NCBI GenBank assembly: GCA_018066125.1
Contig: JAGHSA010000065.1
Span: 1-54,386, forward strand
Direction of reading: 5' to 3'
DNA length: 54,386 nt
Origin: Candidatus Cryptobacteroides onthequi
Lineage (GTDB): Bacteria > Bacteroidota > Bacteroidia > Bacteroidales > UBA932
The position numbers were made by a program, and so were the translations under genes. Every line of letters starts with the position of its first letter. Position 1 is the first letter of the stretch. Below the pieces are notes generated by a model that saw nothing but the letters and a program-made list of their open reading frames with translations, made no database searches and was not told the DNA's origin. Positions 26,135 to 34,886 of this stretch are shown one piece after another.

Positions 26135-27820
26135 TTACTTCCAGTTAGGATTGCCCTGGCGCTCCTTCTGAGGAATCTCCCATGTCCAGCCCTGAGCCTC
26201 GACGCCCTTGGTTGACCAATGGTTGGCTCCACGTGAGAACTGTGAGCCCCAACGCTTCTGGTTGAAGAATGCATAGTCACCCTCTCCCCACATTTCGATT
26301 CTCCACTGGAGCTTTACGAAATCGAGCATGCTGCCCTTCTTTGTGCCGGCCACTGTCATGGCAGCCTGTCCAGGAAGGGTGCGGGCTTCGAGAAGCTTGT
26401 TGAGAAGAGCCTCGGCCTGTGACTCCTGGTTGTTCATGGTGTATGCCTCGGCAGCCATGAGAAGGAGTGCGGAAGTACGGAAGACAGCCTCATCGGACTT
26501 TGTGACGTTGTTGGTGTGCTCTGCGTAGTTTCCACGGTCGCGGCCTTCAGTGGCAGCGAACTTCATGGAAGTGTAAGCAGGCATTGTATAGCTGTACCAT
26601 GTGGTATCGCCGCTGGCTACAGAGTATGTCCAGAAGTCTGGTGTCGCCTCCTTGGTGATGACAGCCTTGCGGACGTCTGCATCTGAAAGCGCATTGACGA
26701 TGTCGGCATCTACCTGCATGTATCCGGACTCGCTGTTCTTGAGGTTGTTGAGTCCTCTGACGGTCCAGCACTGGTTTGATCCGCCGATGGTAGAGAAGAT
26801 AGCCTCCGGGTTCTTTGTGATGTTGTAGAACGCGTTGTTCTCAGCATTGAAGGCACCTCCGCAATAGTTTCTCTTGCCGTTGCCGCGATCCTGGGTGGCA
26901 TTCACGTCAGCGACCTTGCTTGCGAGCATACCGTAATCCTCGGCCTTGATGAGTGAAGGATACTTGGCAATCACATCGTTGTAAGCATCTACAACAGTCG
27001 CATAGTCCTTCCTGTCAAGAGCGACCTGGGCACGGATATACTGAGCCACGCCGCAGTCGAGATCATAAGTGGTAGAAGTCTCGGTGATGCCTGTGGTGTA
27101 ACCCTTGTTCTCAGTCTGGTGGAAGAGAGCGACAGCCTCGTCAAGCATGTCGGCGATGTACTTCCAGGTATCAGCCACTGAAGAAGGTGCTACAGGAGTG
27201 TTGTAAGCGTACTTGTCATAGATAGGCATACCCTGAGCAGTGGTGGATGCAGGATCCTTGAGATCGGTGTAGCGCTCCATGAGGCGGGCATATCCGTAAG
27301 CCTTTGATGTGAGAGCCTGTGCACGTGCGATCTTCATCTTTGCAGAACCGGCCTCGCAAGACTCCTTGGTAAGGAAGTCGAGAGCCTTCTGCGCATTGCT
27401 GATCTTGTATACAGCTGCGAGATAATAGCCGTAGTTGTTGACATCCTGTATGGTTGTCCAATAGAGGTTGTCTGCCTTGTTCTGATACCATGTCGTGAAG
27501 GTTCCAGGGTTAGCCTTTGTTCCCTCGACGATATCACCGGACTCCATCACCATGAAGAAGTCTTTGTAGAACTCGTTCTGACCGGAGTTTGAGTAACCAC
27601 CGTTGATAGCCGCGTTGGAAACGCGCATATTGCCGTTGAGACCGCCTACGAGACCGGTGAGCACCTGCTCCTGGGTCTTCTCGTCAGACTGCATGAACTC
27701 ACGCATCTGCTCGTCAGTGATCTTGTTTGGGTTTGGCACGTCGAGCTTGCTTGCACATGAGACTGCAGCAAGTGAGACGAGGCCGACAGCAAGAATACTT
27801 TTATATGTTTTCATTGTCAT
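26135..27820 (-). CDS. RagB/SusD family substrate-binding lipoprotein (SusD2)
   Basis: A 561-residue outer-membrane lipoprotein (SLAAVSCASKLDVPNPN). It has the SusD helical core (IARAQALTSKAYGYARLMERY), the C-terminal AEALLNKLLEARTLPG and the MWGEGDYAFFNQKRWG element typical of the family end. It starts 6 bases after the susC2 stop. The ATG at 27820 is followed by a second two codons later, and either could be used. It pairs with SusC2 in a predicted three-gene operon. Confidence 0.94.
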   Translation of the reverse strand: MTMKTYKSILAVGLVSLAAVSCASKLDVPNPNKITDEQMREFMQSDEKTQEQVLTGLVGGLNGNMRVSNAAINGGYSNSGQNEFYKDFFMVMESGDIVEGTKANPGTFTTWYQNKADNLYWTTIQDVNNYGYYLAAVYKISNAQKALDFLTKESCEAGSAKMKIARAQALTSKAYGYARLMERYTDLKDPASTTAQGMPIYDKYAYNTPVAPSSVADTWKYIADMLDEAVALFHQTENKGYTTGITETSTTYDLDCGVAQYIRAQVALDRKDYATVVDAYNDVIAKYPSLIKAEDYGMLASKVADVNATQDRGNGKRNYCGGAFNAENNAFYNITKNPEAIFSTIGGSNQCWTVRGLNNLKNSESGYMQVDADIVNALSDADVRKAVITKEATPDFWTYSVASGDTTWYSYTMPAYTSMKFAATEGRDRGNYAEHTNNVTKSDEAVFRTSALLLMAAEAYTMNNQESQAEALLNKLLEARTLPGQAAMTVAGTKKGSMLDFVKLQWRIEMWGEGDYAFFNQKRWGSQFSRGANHWSTKGVEAQGWTWEIPQKERQGNPNWK

Positions 27821-27826
27821 CGAGAA

Positions 27827-30800
27827 TTAAAAGTCAAGATTTACACCAAATGTAAGGGTCTGCATCTGAGGATATACATAAGTATCGACCTCCTTGCCAC
27901 CGATGATAGAGAGAGTAGGGTCCACACCCTTCGCAGCAGAGAAGATAAGAAGGTTATCAGCTGATGCGAATACTCTGAGAGCTGAGATGTTGACCTTTGA
28001 CGTGAACTTCTTAGGGAAGGTATATCCCATTGTGATGTTCTTGAGACGGAAGTAGCTTGCATTGAAGAGGGACATGTCAGTATAGTCATGTGAGCCTGTA
28101 GTGCCTACATATGAACCGTCAAGCTTGAGGCTGCTTGTAGAACCTGAAGGGAACCACTGCATAGGGAAGTATGCTCCGCTGTTCTCAGGTGTCCAGGTCT
28201 TGCCGATGAGCTTCTTTGAAACCGGGATATTGGTAGATCCGAGGGTGGATCCTGCATAGAGGTATGTAGAATACTCTCTCGAGTAGATCTTGCCACCGAT
28301 CTGATATGCACTTACGACGCTTACGTCGAAGTTCTTGTACTTGAGATTGATGGTCATACCACCCATCCAGTCAGGTGTAGCTGAACCCACCTCATAGAAG
28401 GATGCGTCTGATGCCACGTTGGTGACGACATTCTCGCCGACCTTCTTGCCGGCATAGCGTCCGCCGTGATCGCCGTTGTTCACATCATTGTATGTAACCC
28501 TGTGCCAATAGGTAGGAAGACCGTACTCATCCACACCGGCATATTTAGGGAAGTAGAGGTTGAAGAGGTCACGGCCTACACCACGGAGGTATGTGGTACC
28601 ACGGCCTGCATGGTCAGCTGTACCGGCAGCGGCCATATCCTCACTTGCCACAATCCATGTGCCCTCCGGAACATCCATGGTCTCATCCCATGCAGGGATC
28701 ACCTCATCAGGAACACCTGCGAGGATTGTGCGGTAGTGGGTTCCGTTCACAGTCACATTGAGGGTGAGATCTGAAGTGCGGATGACATCGGCAGAAAGCT
28801 CGAGTTCGATACCGCGGTTGCGCACCTGAGCTGCGTTCTGCTGCTTGGTAGCGTTGCCGGCTGATGCGAGAGGAGACACTGTCCTGTTGTAGAACGCGTT
28901 GTCTGTAAGGTTGTTGTAGAAGTCCACGGAAGCAGTGATCCTGCTCTTGAGCACGCTCATATCGACACCGAGGTCGAACTGATGGACGTTCTCCCATGTG
29001 AGGTTCTCATCGATGAGTGAGTTGGCGCTTGATACTGATGTGCCGTCAGCGACACCGGTACCGCTTGTAGAGCTCTGCCATGCACTCTGTGCATAGTTCC
29101 AGTACTGATTGAGGTACCATGTGGTAAGACCGTTTGCGTTACCGGTCACACCGTAGCTGGTGCGGATCTTGGCATTGTCGAGCCAGCTCTTGGCATTCTC
29201 CATGAATGGCTCCTCAGAGAGTCTCCAGCTGCCGCCGACTGACCAGAAGTTACCCCAGCGGTTCTTTGCAGTGAACTTTGAAGAACCATCGCGGCGTGCA
29301 GAAGCAGAGAGATAGTATCTTCCGGCATAGTTGTAGTTGGCACGTCCGAAGTAAGACTCTGTTCTATATGCCTCATTGCCATAGTAAGGAGTCCATGAGT
29401 TCTGTGCACCGTATGTGGTATAGCGGTTCACGAAGTTGCCAGGGATGGCAAGTCCAGGGATGAGCTCGTAAGTCGAACCCCAGTTGATATCCATTCTGTC
29501 AAGCTGCTCATACTCGTGTCCGACCATCGCATCTGCATGGTGTTTGCCGAAATCCTGGTTGTATGAGAGGATCTGCTGTGTGTTGATCACGGTACGGTCC
29601 TGGGCTTTCACACCGAAGGATCCCTTTGTACCTGTGGCACGACCTGCAAGACCGTTCATGTACGCTGTACGCTTGAACATCTGCTGGTCCATGTTGAATG
29701 CGACGTTGAAATCGAAGTACTTGAGGAATCTTACATCTGAATAGAGACGCGTTGTCCATACGCTGGTCTCGATTCTCTCGATGTTGATGTCCTGAAGCCA
29801 GGCATAGTCTGAAGAATACTCTGACTTTGCCTGTCCAAGAGGAGAGTATGACTTGTTGTTGACGTTGACGATCTTCTCGCCCTTAGCGTCAAGTACATAG
29901 TTGCCATTTGCGTCCATCTCAAACACTGGAGCGATAGGAGTCCAACCCTTCACCCAGAGCATGGCGTTTCCTGAAGCCGCACCGATCTGGCGAGGACCCC
30001 ACTTTCCGGCCTGTGCACGGGTATTGGTCTTTGCATAACCCACATTTGCGCCTATCTTCATCCATTTGAGCACCTGAGCGTCCACGCTCATACGTCCGCT
30101 GTAGCGGTTGTATTCAGAAGAACGGAGATATGAAGGCTCATCCTGATATCCGAGGGATGCATAGTACTGTACCTTCTCTGTACCGCCTGAAGCGGAAAGG
30201 TTGTACTGCTGACGGAATGCGTTGGAGATGAGAAGGTCCTTTCCATTTCCCTTGTAAAGGAGAGATGCATCAGGGTTGATGCGTCCGTCAGGGTTTACGA
30301 GGTACGCACCTGACATGGTCGATGACTGGTTCTGACCAACACCCATATCCTTGGTATATACGGCACCCGGAACTCTGTACGCGAGGTTGTTGTTGAGAGC
30401 ATTCCTCTGGAAGGCAGTCTCGCTTCCATAGTAGTTGAAGAGGTGCTGGGACGCGAATTCGCGTGCCTCTGCGTCAGAATGGTTAGGGTTTGCGGCATTG
30501 GTATAGAATGTACCGTCCGGCTTTGTGCCAGGGGCACCTGTTCCATTCACACCGTAACGGTATGAATTGTATATGCTCTGCCATGCATACTCATAATACT
30601 GAGCTGCGTTGTCGATGGAGCTGACATCATAGTTGCCGAGAGAGTTCCATCCCCAGCGGCTCTGGAAGGAGATCTTCGCACGGCCTTCCTGACCCTTCTT
30701 GGTGGTGATCAGGATGACACCGTTCGCAGCACGTGATCCATAGAGGGCTGTGGAAGCGGCGTCCTTGAGGACAGAGACTGAAGCGATATCCTCAGGATTG

Positions 30801-31399
30801 AGCTGAGAGAGAGGGTTCTCGTATGTATCAACCATCTGCTGAGCCACACCGTCGATCACGATGAGGGCGGCAGCTGACTTGCCGTTGGTAGAGCTGGTAC
30901 CACGAAGACGGATAGCCATATCGAAACCAGGCTGACCATCGACAGAAGCGACAGAAAGACCTGGAGCAGATCCCTCGAGAGCACGTGAGACTGTAGAGGT
31001 GTTCTGGATGGCAACGATCTCAGACTTCACTTCGGAGAGTGATCCTGTGAGATCCTTCCTGCGTGCAGTACCGTAAGCCACGACGACTACGTCATCGAGG
31101 AACTCGGTATCGTTCTTGAGAACTGCGTTGATGACAGCGGATGAGCCGACCTTGATTTCCTGGGTGGCAAATCCGATGCTGGAGAATACCAGGACGGCGC
31201 CCTGCTTCACTGAAGGAATAGAGTAGCGGCCGTCAAGGTCTGTCATGGTACCGGTCATGGTGCCCTTTATGAGGACATTCACGCCAGTGAGGGGCTCCCC
31301 AGTCTCATCAGTCACCTTTCCGGAGATGGCAGACTGGGCGAATGCAGGTGCTCCGAATGTGACGAGCACAAGCAAAAGAGTGATTAGACGTTTACCCAT
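27827..31399 (-). CDS. SusC/RagA family TonB-dependent outer-membrane transporter (SusC2)
   Basis: A 1190-residue transporter with a signal peptide (GAPAFA-QSA). It has the regulatory-like N-terminal domain (ISGKVTDETGEPLTGVNVLI), a TonB-box-like region (LDDVVVVAYGTARRKD), the plug (LYGSRAANGVILITTKKG) and a barrel that ends normally at LTFGVNLDF. It is first of three genes. It shares a 174-base divergent region with the LacI gene, so that repressor is a natural candidate regulator. No clear -7 box is visible for this direction. Confidence 0.96.
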   Translation of the reverse strand: MGKRLITLLLVLVTFGAPAFAQSAISGKVTDETGEPLTGVNVLIKGTMTGTMTDLDGRYSIPSVKQGAVLVFSSIGFATQEIKVGSSAVINAVLKNDTEFLDDVVVVAYGTARRKDLTGSLSEVKSEIVAIQNTSTVSRALEGSAPGLSVASVDGQPGFDMAIRLRGTSSTNGKSAAALIVIDGVAQQMVDTYENPLSQLNPEDIASVSVLKDAASTALYGSRAANGVILITTKKGQEGRAKISFQSRWGWNSLGNYDVSSIDNAAQYYEYAWQSIYNSYRYGVNGTGAPGTKPDGTFYTNAANPNHSDAEAREFASQHLFNYYGSETAFQRNALNNNLAYRVPGAVYTKDMGVGQNQSSTMSGAYLVNPDGRINPDASLLYKGNGKDLLISNAFRQQYNLSASGGTEKVQYYASLGYQDEPSYLRSSEYNRYSGRMSVDAQVLKWMKIGANVGYAKTNTRAQAGKWGPRQIGAASGNAMLWVKGWTPIAPVFEMDANGNYVLDAKGEKIVNVNNKSYSPLGQAKSEYSSDYAWLQDINIERIETSVWTTRLYSDVRFLKYFDFNVAFNMDQQMFKRTAYMNGLAGRATGTKGSFGVKAQDRTVINTQQILSYNQDFGKHHADAMVGHEYEQLDRMDINWGSTYELIPGLAIPGNFVNRYTTYGAQNSWTPYYGNEAYRTESYFGRANYNYAGRYYLSASARRDGSSKFTAKNRWGNFWSVGGSWRLSEEPFMENAKSWLDNAKIRTSYGVTGNANGLTTWYLNQYWNYAQSAWQSSTSGTGVADGTSVSSANSLIDENLTWENVHQFDLGVDMSVLKSRITASVDFYNNLTDNAFYNRTVSPLASAGNATKQQNAAQVRNRGIELELSADVIRTSDLTLNVTVNGTHYRTILAGVPDEVIPAWDETMDVPEGTWIVASEDMAAAGTADHAGRGTTYLRGVGRDLFNLYFPKYAGVDEYGLPTYWHRVTYNDVNNGDHGGRYAGKKVGENVVTNVASDASFYEVGSATPDWMGGMTINLKYKNFDVSVVSAYQIGGKIYSREYSTYLYAGSTLGSTNIPVSKKLIGKTWTPENSGAYFPMQWFPSGSTSSLKLDGSYVGTTGSHDYTDMSLFNASYFRLKNITMGYTFPKKFTSKVNISALRVFASADNLLIFSAAKGVDPTLSIIGGKEVDTYVYPQMQTLTFGVNLDF

Positions 31400-31514
31400 A
31401 AGTGATTAGAATTAGTTTTATGCTTCGTTTCCAAAAGTTGCGGATTGTTATAGACAATGATAGTGAAAAAAGACTCATTCTATGTACCAAATCACATAAT
31501 TATTACAGGGATTT

Positions 31515-31545
31515 TTTGAAAAACGATGCGCAATTTTTACTTTTG
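31515..31545 (+). promoter_or_regulatory. Promoter of the LacI/GH92/GtaA-like operon
   Basis: TTTG (31515-31518), then 19 bases, then TACTTTTG (31538-31545) is a full match to the Bacteroidota -33/-7 consensus. The start of transcription would be near 31552, giving a leader of about 20 bases. A GTTG-GCG-CAAC imperfect dyad (31545-31555) overlaps the end of the -7 box and the expected start site, and could be an operator for the LacI protein. Confidence 0.65.
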
Positions 31546-31573
31546 TTGGCGCAACTGATGGCAATTTTCGAAA

Positions 31574-32566
31574 ATGAAGACCACAACACTGAAAACAATT
31601 TCTGACAAGACCGGTTTTTCCGTCACGACAATCTCTCGTGTATTGAGTGGAAAATCAGAGCAATACCGCATCAGCAAGGCATCTGCGGAAGCCATCCTGG
31701 CTGAAGCGAAAAAATGCAACTATCCCATAAAAAATAGCGCACCGGTATTGCGCAGCAAAGACAGCAAGACCATAGGACTTCTTATACCATATATCTCAAA
31801 CCCGTACTTCGCCGACCTGTCAAGCGTCATCATCAGCGAGTTTGACAAGAACGGCTATTCGATCGCCGTCATAGACACCATGGAGGACGAAGGCAAGATG
31901 ATACGCGGCATCAAGGCCATGATGCAGAGAAAGGTCATAGGAGTCATAGTGGTGCCATGTGGAAACTACTCCAAGGAGTTCGACACGCTCGCAAAAGAAA
32001 TCCCGATGGTCGCCCTTGACCGCTATTACGAGCAGTCCACAGTGCCATATGTCGTCACAAACAACTATCAGGGTGGATTCAGCGCCACTTCCAAGCTCAT
32101 CGAGAAGGGGCACCGCAGAATAGCATGCATCCAGGGAGTGAGCAGTTCCAGCCCGAACAGGGAGCGCGTCCAGGGCTATATCGATGCCATGAAGAGCGCT
32201 GGTCTCGAGGACGAGATAAGAGTCTCAGGCAATGATTTTTCCATCCACAACGGGTATGTCGAGACTAAGCTGCTGCTGAGCATGGAGAAACGCCCGAGCG
32301 CAATTTTTGCGCTGAGTGGAACCATACTGCTGGGGTCAGTCAAGGCGGTACGTGAGTCCGGAGCCAAGATCCCGGAAGACATCGACTACGTGAGTTTCGA
32401 CAACAACACCTTCCTAGACTATCTCATGCCGTCCATCAGCCGCATCAACCAGCCTATCGAGGCCATGGCCACGCTTGCCGTGAAAATACTCCTCGACAGG
32501 ATCAGCGGCGAAAACCATTTCAACTCGCAGATCAGGCTCTCGCCTTCATTCGTATCCGGAGAATAG
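31574..32566 (+). CDS. LacI family transcriptional regulator
   Basis: A 330-residue DNA-binding regulator. The N-terminal helix-turn-helix (TLKTISDKTGFSVTTISRVL, about 5-24) and hinge helix are followed by a periplasmic-binding-protein-like effector domain (TIGLLIPYISNPYFADL, VALDRYYE, RIACIQGVSSSSPNRERVQG, SFDNNTFLDYLMPSISRINQP). It should respond to a sugar, probably released by the GH92 enzymes, and repress or activate the nearby operons. It is the only regulator in the window. The gene starts 13 bases before the second GH92 gene in the same direction, so it is likely cotranscribed and autoregulated. Confidence 0.93.
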   Translation: MKTTTLKTISDKTGFSVTTISRVLSGKSEQYRISKASAEAILAEAKKCNYPIKNSAPVLRSKDSKTIGLLIPYISNPYFADLSSVIISEFDKNGYSIAVIDTMEDEGKMIRGIKAMMQRKVIGVIVVPCGNYSKEFDTLAKEIPMVALDRYYEQSTVPYVVTNNYQGGFSATSKLIEKGHRRIACIQGVSSSSPNRERVQGYIDAMKSAGLEDEIRVSGNDFSIHNGYVETKLLLSMEKRPSAIFALSGTILLGSVKAVRESGAKIPEDIDYVSFDNNTFLDYLMPSISRINQPIEAMATLAVKILLDRISGENHFNSQIRLSPSFVSGE

Positions 32567-32579
32567 TAAAGACAAACAT

Positions 32580-34886
32580 ATGTTCAGGAAACTTTCACTC
32601 ACCATCACTGCCTTGGCAGTGGCTCTGGGCGTCAACGCCCAGGACCGCCTCATCTCACACGTCAACCCCTTCGTGGGAACGGACGGTTTCGGAAATGTGT
32701 ATCCAGGCGCACAGCTTCCATACGGAGGCATTCAGATCAGCCCGGATACCGACGACGACGATTATGACGCAGCATCAGGATATAAGTATTCGAAGCCTAC
32801 GATCATGGGATTCAGCCTCACCCACCTCAGCGGAACGGGCATCCCTGATCTCGGAGACTTCCTCTTCATTCCGGGTACGGGTGCCATAAAGGCAACTGCC
32901 GGCACACATGAGGATCCAGACAGCGGCTACCGCTCCAGATACAGTCACGAGCGCGAATCCGCTCATCCCGGATACTATTGCGTGGAGCTCGCAGACTATG
33001 GAGTGAAGGCGGAGATGACATCCGCCCTCCACAGCGGCGTATTCCGCTTCACCTACCCGAAGTCTGACAATTCCTTCATCATGGTCGATCTGGACCACAG
33101 CCTCAAATGGGAGTGCCAGTGGTCGGATGTCAGGAAGATCGACGACCACACCATCGGCGGAATGAGGCTCGTGAAGGGCTGGGGACCGGAGAGATACGTC
33201 TATTTCGTCGCCCACTTCTCTGTTCCGCTCGGTAAATTCACCATCCTCCAGGATGGAGAGCCTGTCATCTACAACACAAAGCGTTTCCGCAGCAGCCTCG
33301 AGGCATGGGGAAAGAAGCTCATGGCCTGTGTGGAGTTCCCTACCGTGGAAGGCCAGCAGGTAGAGGTCCATGTGGCAGTCTCATCCGTATCGATGAATGG
33401 AGCCATGGCCAACCTGATGACCGAGCAGAGCAAGGGCATCTCCACAAGTTTCAAGTCATTCGACGACGTCCTCGCAGCAGCAGAGGAGACATGGGAGGCT
33501 GAGCTTGGCAAGTACGAGCTCAAGACGGACGACAAGGAGCTCCTCGAGACATTCTACACAAGTGTCTATCACACCGCACTGCACCCGTTCATCTTCCAGG
33601 ATTGCGGGACAGTCTCACAGTTCCGCGGACATGACGGAAGCACCGACCCGAAGGCTCTGTACACTCCGTCCGGGAAGAAGATCGAATTCACAAACTACAC
33701 GACATTCTCACTCTGGGACACCTACAGGGCATTCCATCCGCTGCTCAATCTTGTCAACAGACCGCTCCAGGCCGACATAGCCAACTCCATGCTCATGCAT
33801 TGGAGCGAGAGCGCGGAGCACATGCTCCCGATCTGGTCTTTCTATGGAAATGAGACTTGGTGCATGATAGGCTACCATGCATGCTCCGTGCTTGCCGACA
33901 TGATCATGAAGGACGTTCCTGGATTCGATTACGAGATGGCATTCCAGGCGATGAAGGCCACCGCCACAAACCCTCACTACGACTGCATCCCGGAATACAC
34001 CAGCCTCGGCTATGTGCCGTTCGACCTCGAGAAGGAGTCCGTCTCCAAGACCCTGGAATACGCATATGACGACTGGTGCATCGCCCAGGTTGCGAAGAAA
34101 CTCGGGCATGACGCAGACTACGAGTTCTTCTACAGGCGCTCGATGAACTACAAGAACCTCATCGACCCTGAGACGAAATATATGCGCGGCCGCGACTCTA
34201 AGGGCGAATGGCGCACTCCGTTCGCACCTATCGCATATCAGGGTCCCGGTTCTGTCAACGGATGGGGCGACATCACCGAAGGATTCACACTCCAGTACAC
34301 CTGGACAGTGCCTCATGACTTCCAGGGCTACATGGATATAGCCGGAAAAGACTTCCTCTGCAGACGCCTGGACGAGATGTTCACCATCGAGATGGACGAG
34401 AACATACCCGGCGCCCACGACATCTGGGGAAGAATCGGAGGCTACTGGCACGGAAATGAGCCATGCCACCACGTCCTCTATCTCTACAACGATCTCGGCA
34501 AGCCATGGGAGTGCCAGAAGTGGGTGCGCTACGTCGCAGAGCATTTCTACGGCAACAAGCCGGACTCCCTCAGCGGCAACGACGACTGCGGACAGATGTC
34601 GGCATGGTATATATTCAACTGCCTCGGCTTCTATCCAGTCTGCCCAGCAGACGACTGGTACGCCATCGGATCCCCTTGCGTTCCTGCCCTGAACGTCAAT
34701 CTCTCTGACGGCGGCAGGATCGAGATGACCACCGAAGGCTGGAGCAAAGACGCAGTTTACGTCAAAGCGGCCTACCTCAACGGGCAGAAACTCACCAGCC
34801 CGGTCATCAGATATGACGACATCAAGGACGGAGCAAAGATCCACTTCGTCATGAGCACAAAACCTTCAAAGCGCAACTTCAAATGA
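32580..34886 (+). CDS. GH92 family exo-alpha-mannosidase 2
   Basis: A 768-residue exported enzyme with a signal peptide (ALGVNA-QDR). GH92 hallmarks are VNPFVGTDGFGNVYPGAQLP, FSLTHLSGTGIPDLGD, DTYRAFHP, HGNEPCHHVLYLYN (E627, probable acid) and GNDDCGQMSAWYIF (D668/D669). Compared with the first GH92 it differs near the sugar-binding loops (GFGNVYPGA for GMGHTFPGA, EPCHHV for EPSHHI), which may mean a different linkage preference. It follows the LacI gene by 13 bases and overlaps the next gene by 4 bases (ATGA), so three genes form one operon. Probably periplasmic. Confidence 0.95.
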   Translation: MFRKLSLTITALAVALGVNAQDRLISHVNPFVGTDGFGNVYPGAQLPYGGIQISPDTDDDDYDAASGYKYSKPTIMGFSLTHLSGTGIPDLGDFLFIPGTGAIKATAGTHEDPDSGYRSRYSHERESAHPGYYCVELADYGVKAEMTSALHSGVFRFTYPKSDNSFIMVDLDHSLKWECQWSDVRKIDDHTIGGMRLVKGWGPERYVYFVAHFSVPLGKFTILQDGEPVIYNTKRFRSSLEAWGKKLMACVEFPTVEGQQVEVHVAVSSVSMNGAMANLMTEQSKGISTSFKSFDDVLAAAEETWEAELGKYELKTDDKELLETFYTSVYHTALHPFIFQDCGTVSQFRGHDGSTDPKALYTPSGKKIEFTNYTTFSLWDTYRAFHPLLNLVNRPLQADIANSMLMHWSESAEHMLPIWSFYGNETWCMIGYHACSVLADMIMKDVPGFDYEMAFQAMKATATNPHYDCIPEYTSLGYVPFDLEKESVSKTLEYAYDDWCIAQVAKKLGHDADYEFFYRRSMNYKNLIDPETKYMRGRDSKGEWRTPFAPIAYQGPGSVNGWGDITEGFTLQYTWTVPHDFQGYMDIAGKDFLCRRLDEMFTIEMDENIPGAHDIWGRIGGYWHGNEPCHHVLYLYNDLGKPWECQKWVRYVAEHFYGNKPDSLSGNDDCGQMSAWYIFNCLGFYPVCPADDWYAIGSPCVPALNVNLSDGGRIEMTTEGWSKDAVYVKAAYLNGQKLTSPVIRYDDIKDGAKIHFVMSTKPSKRNFK

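Noticed and set aside
33708..34844. Long antisense open frame opposite the second GH92 gene
   Set aside because: A shadow of a GC-rich gene; GH92 motifs on the plus strand fully explain the region.
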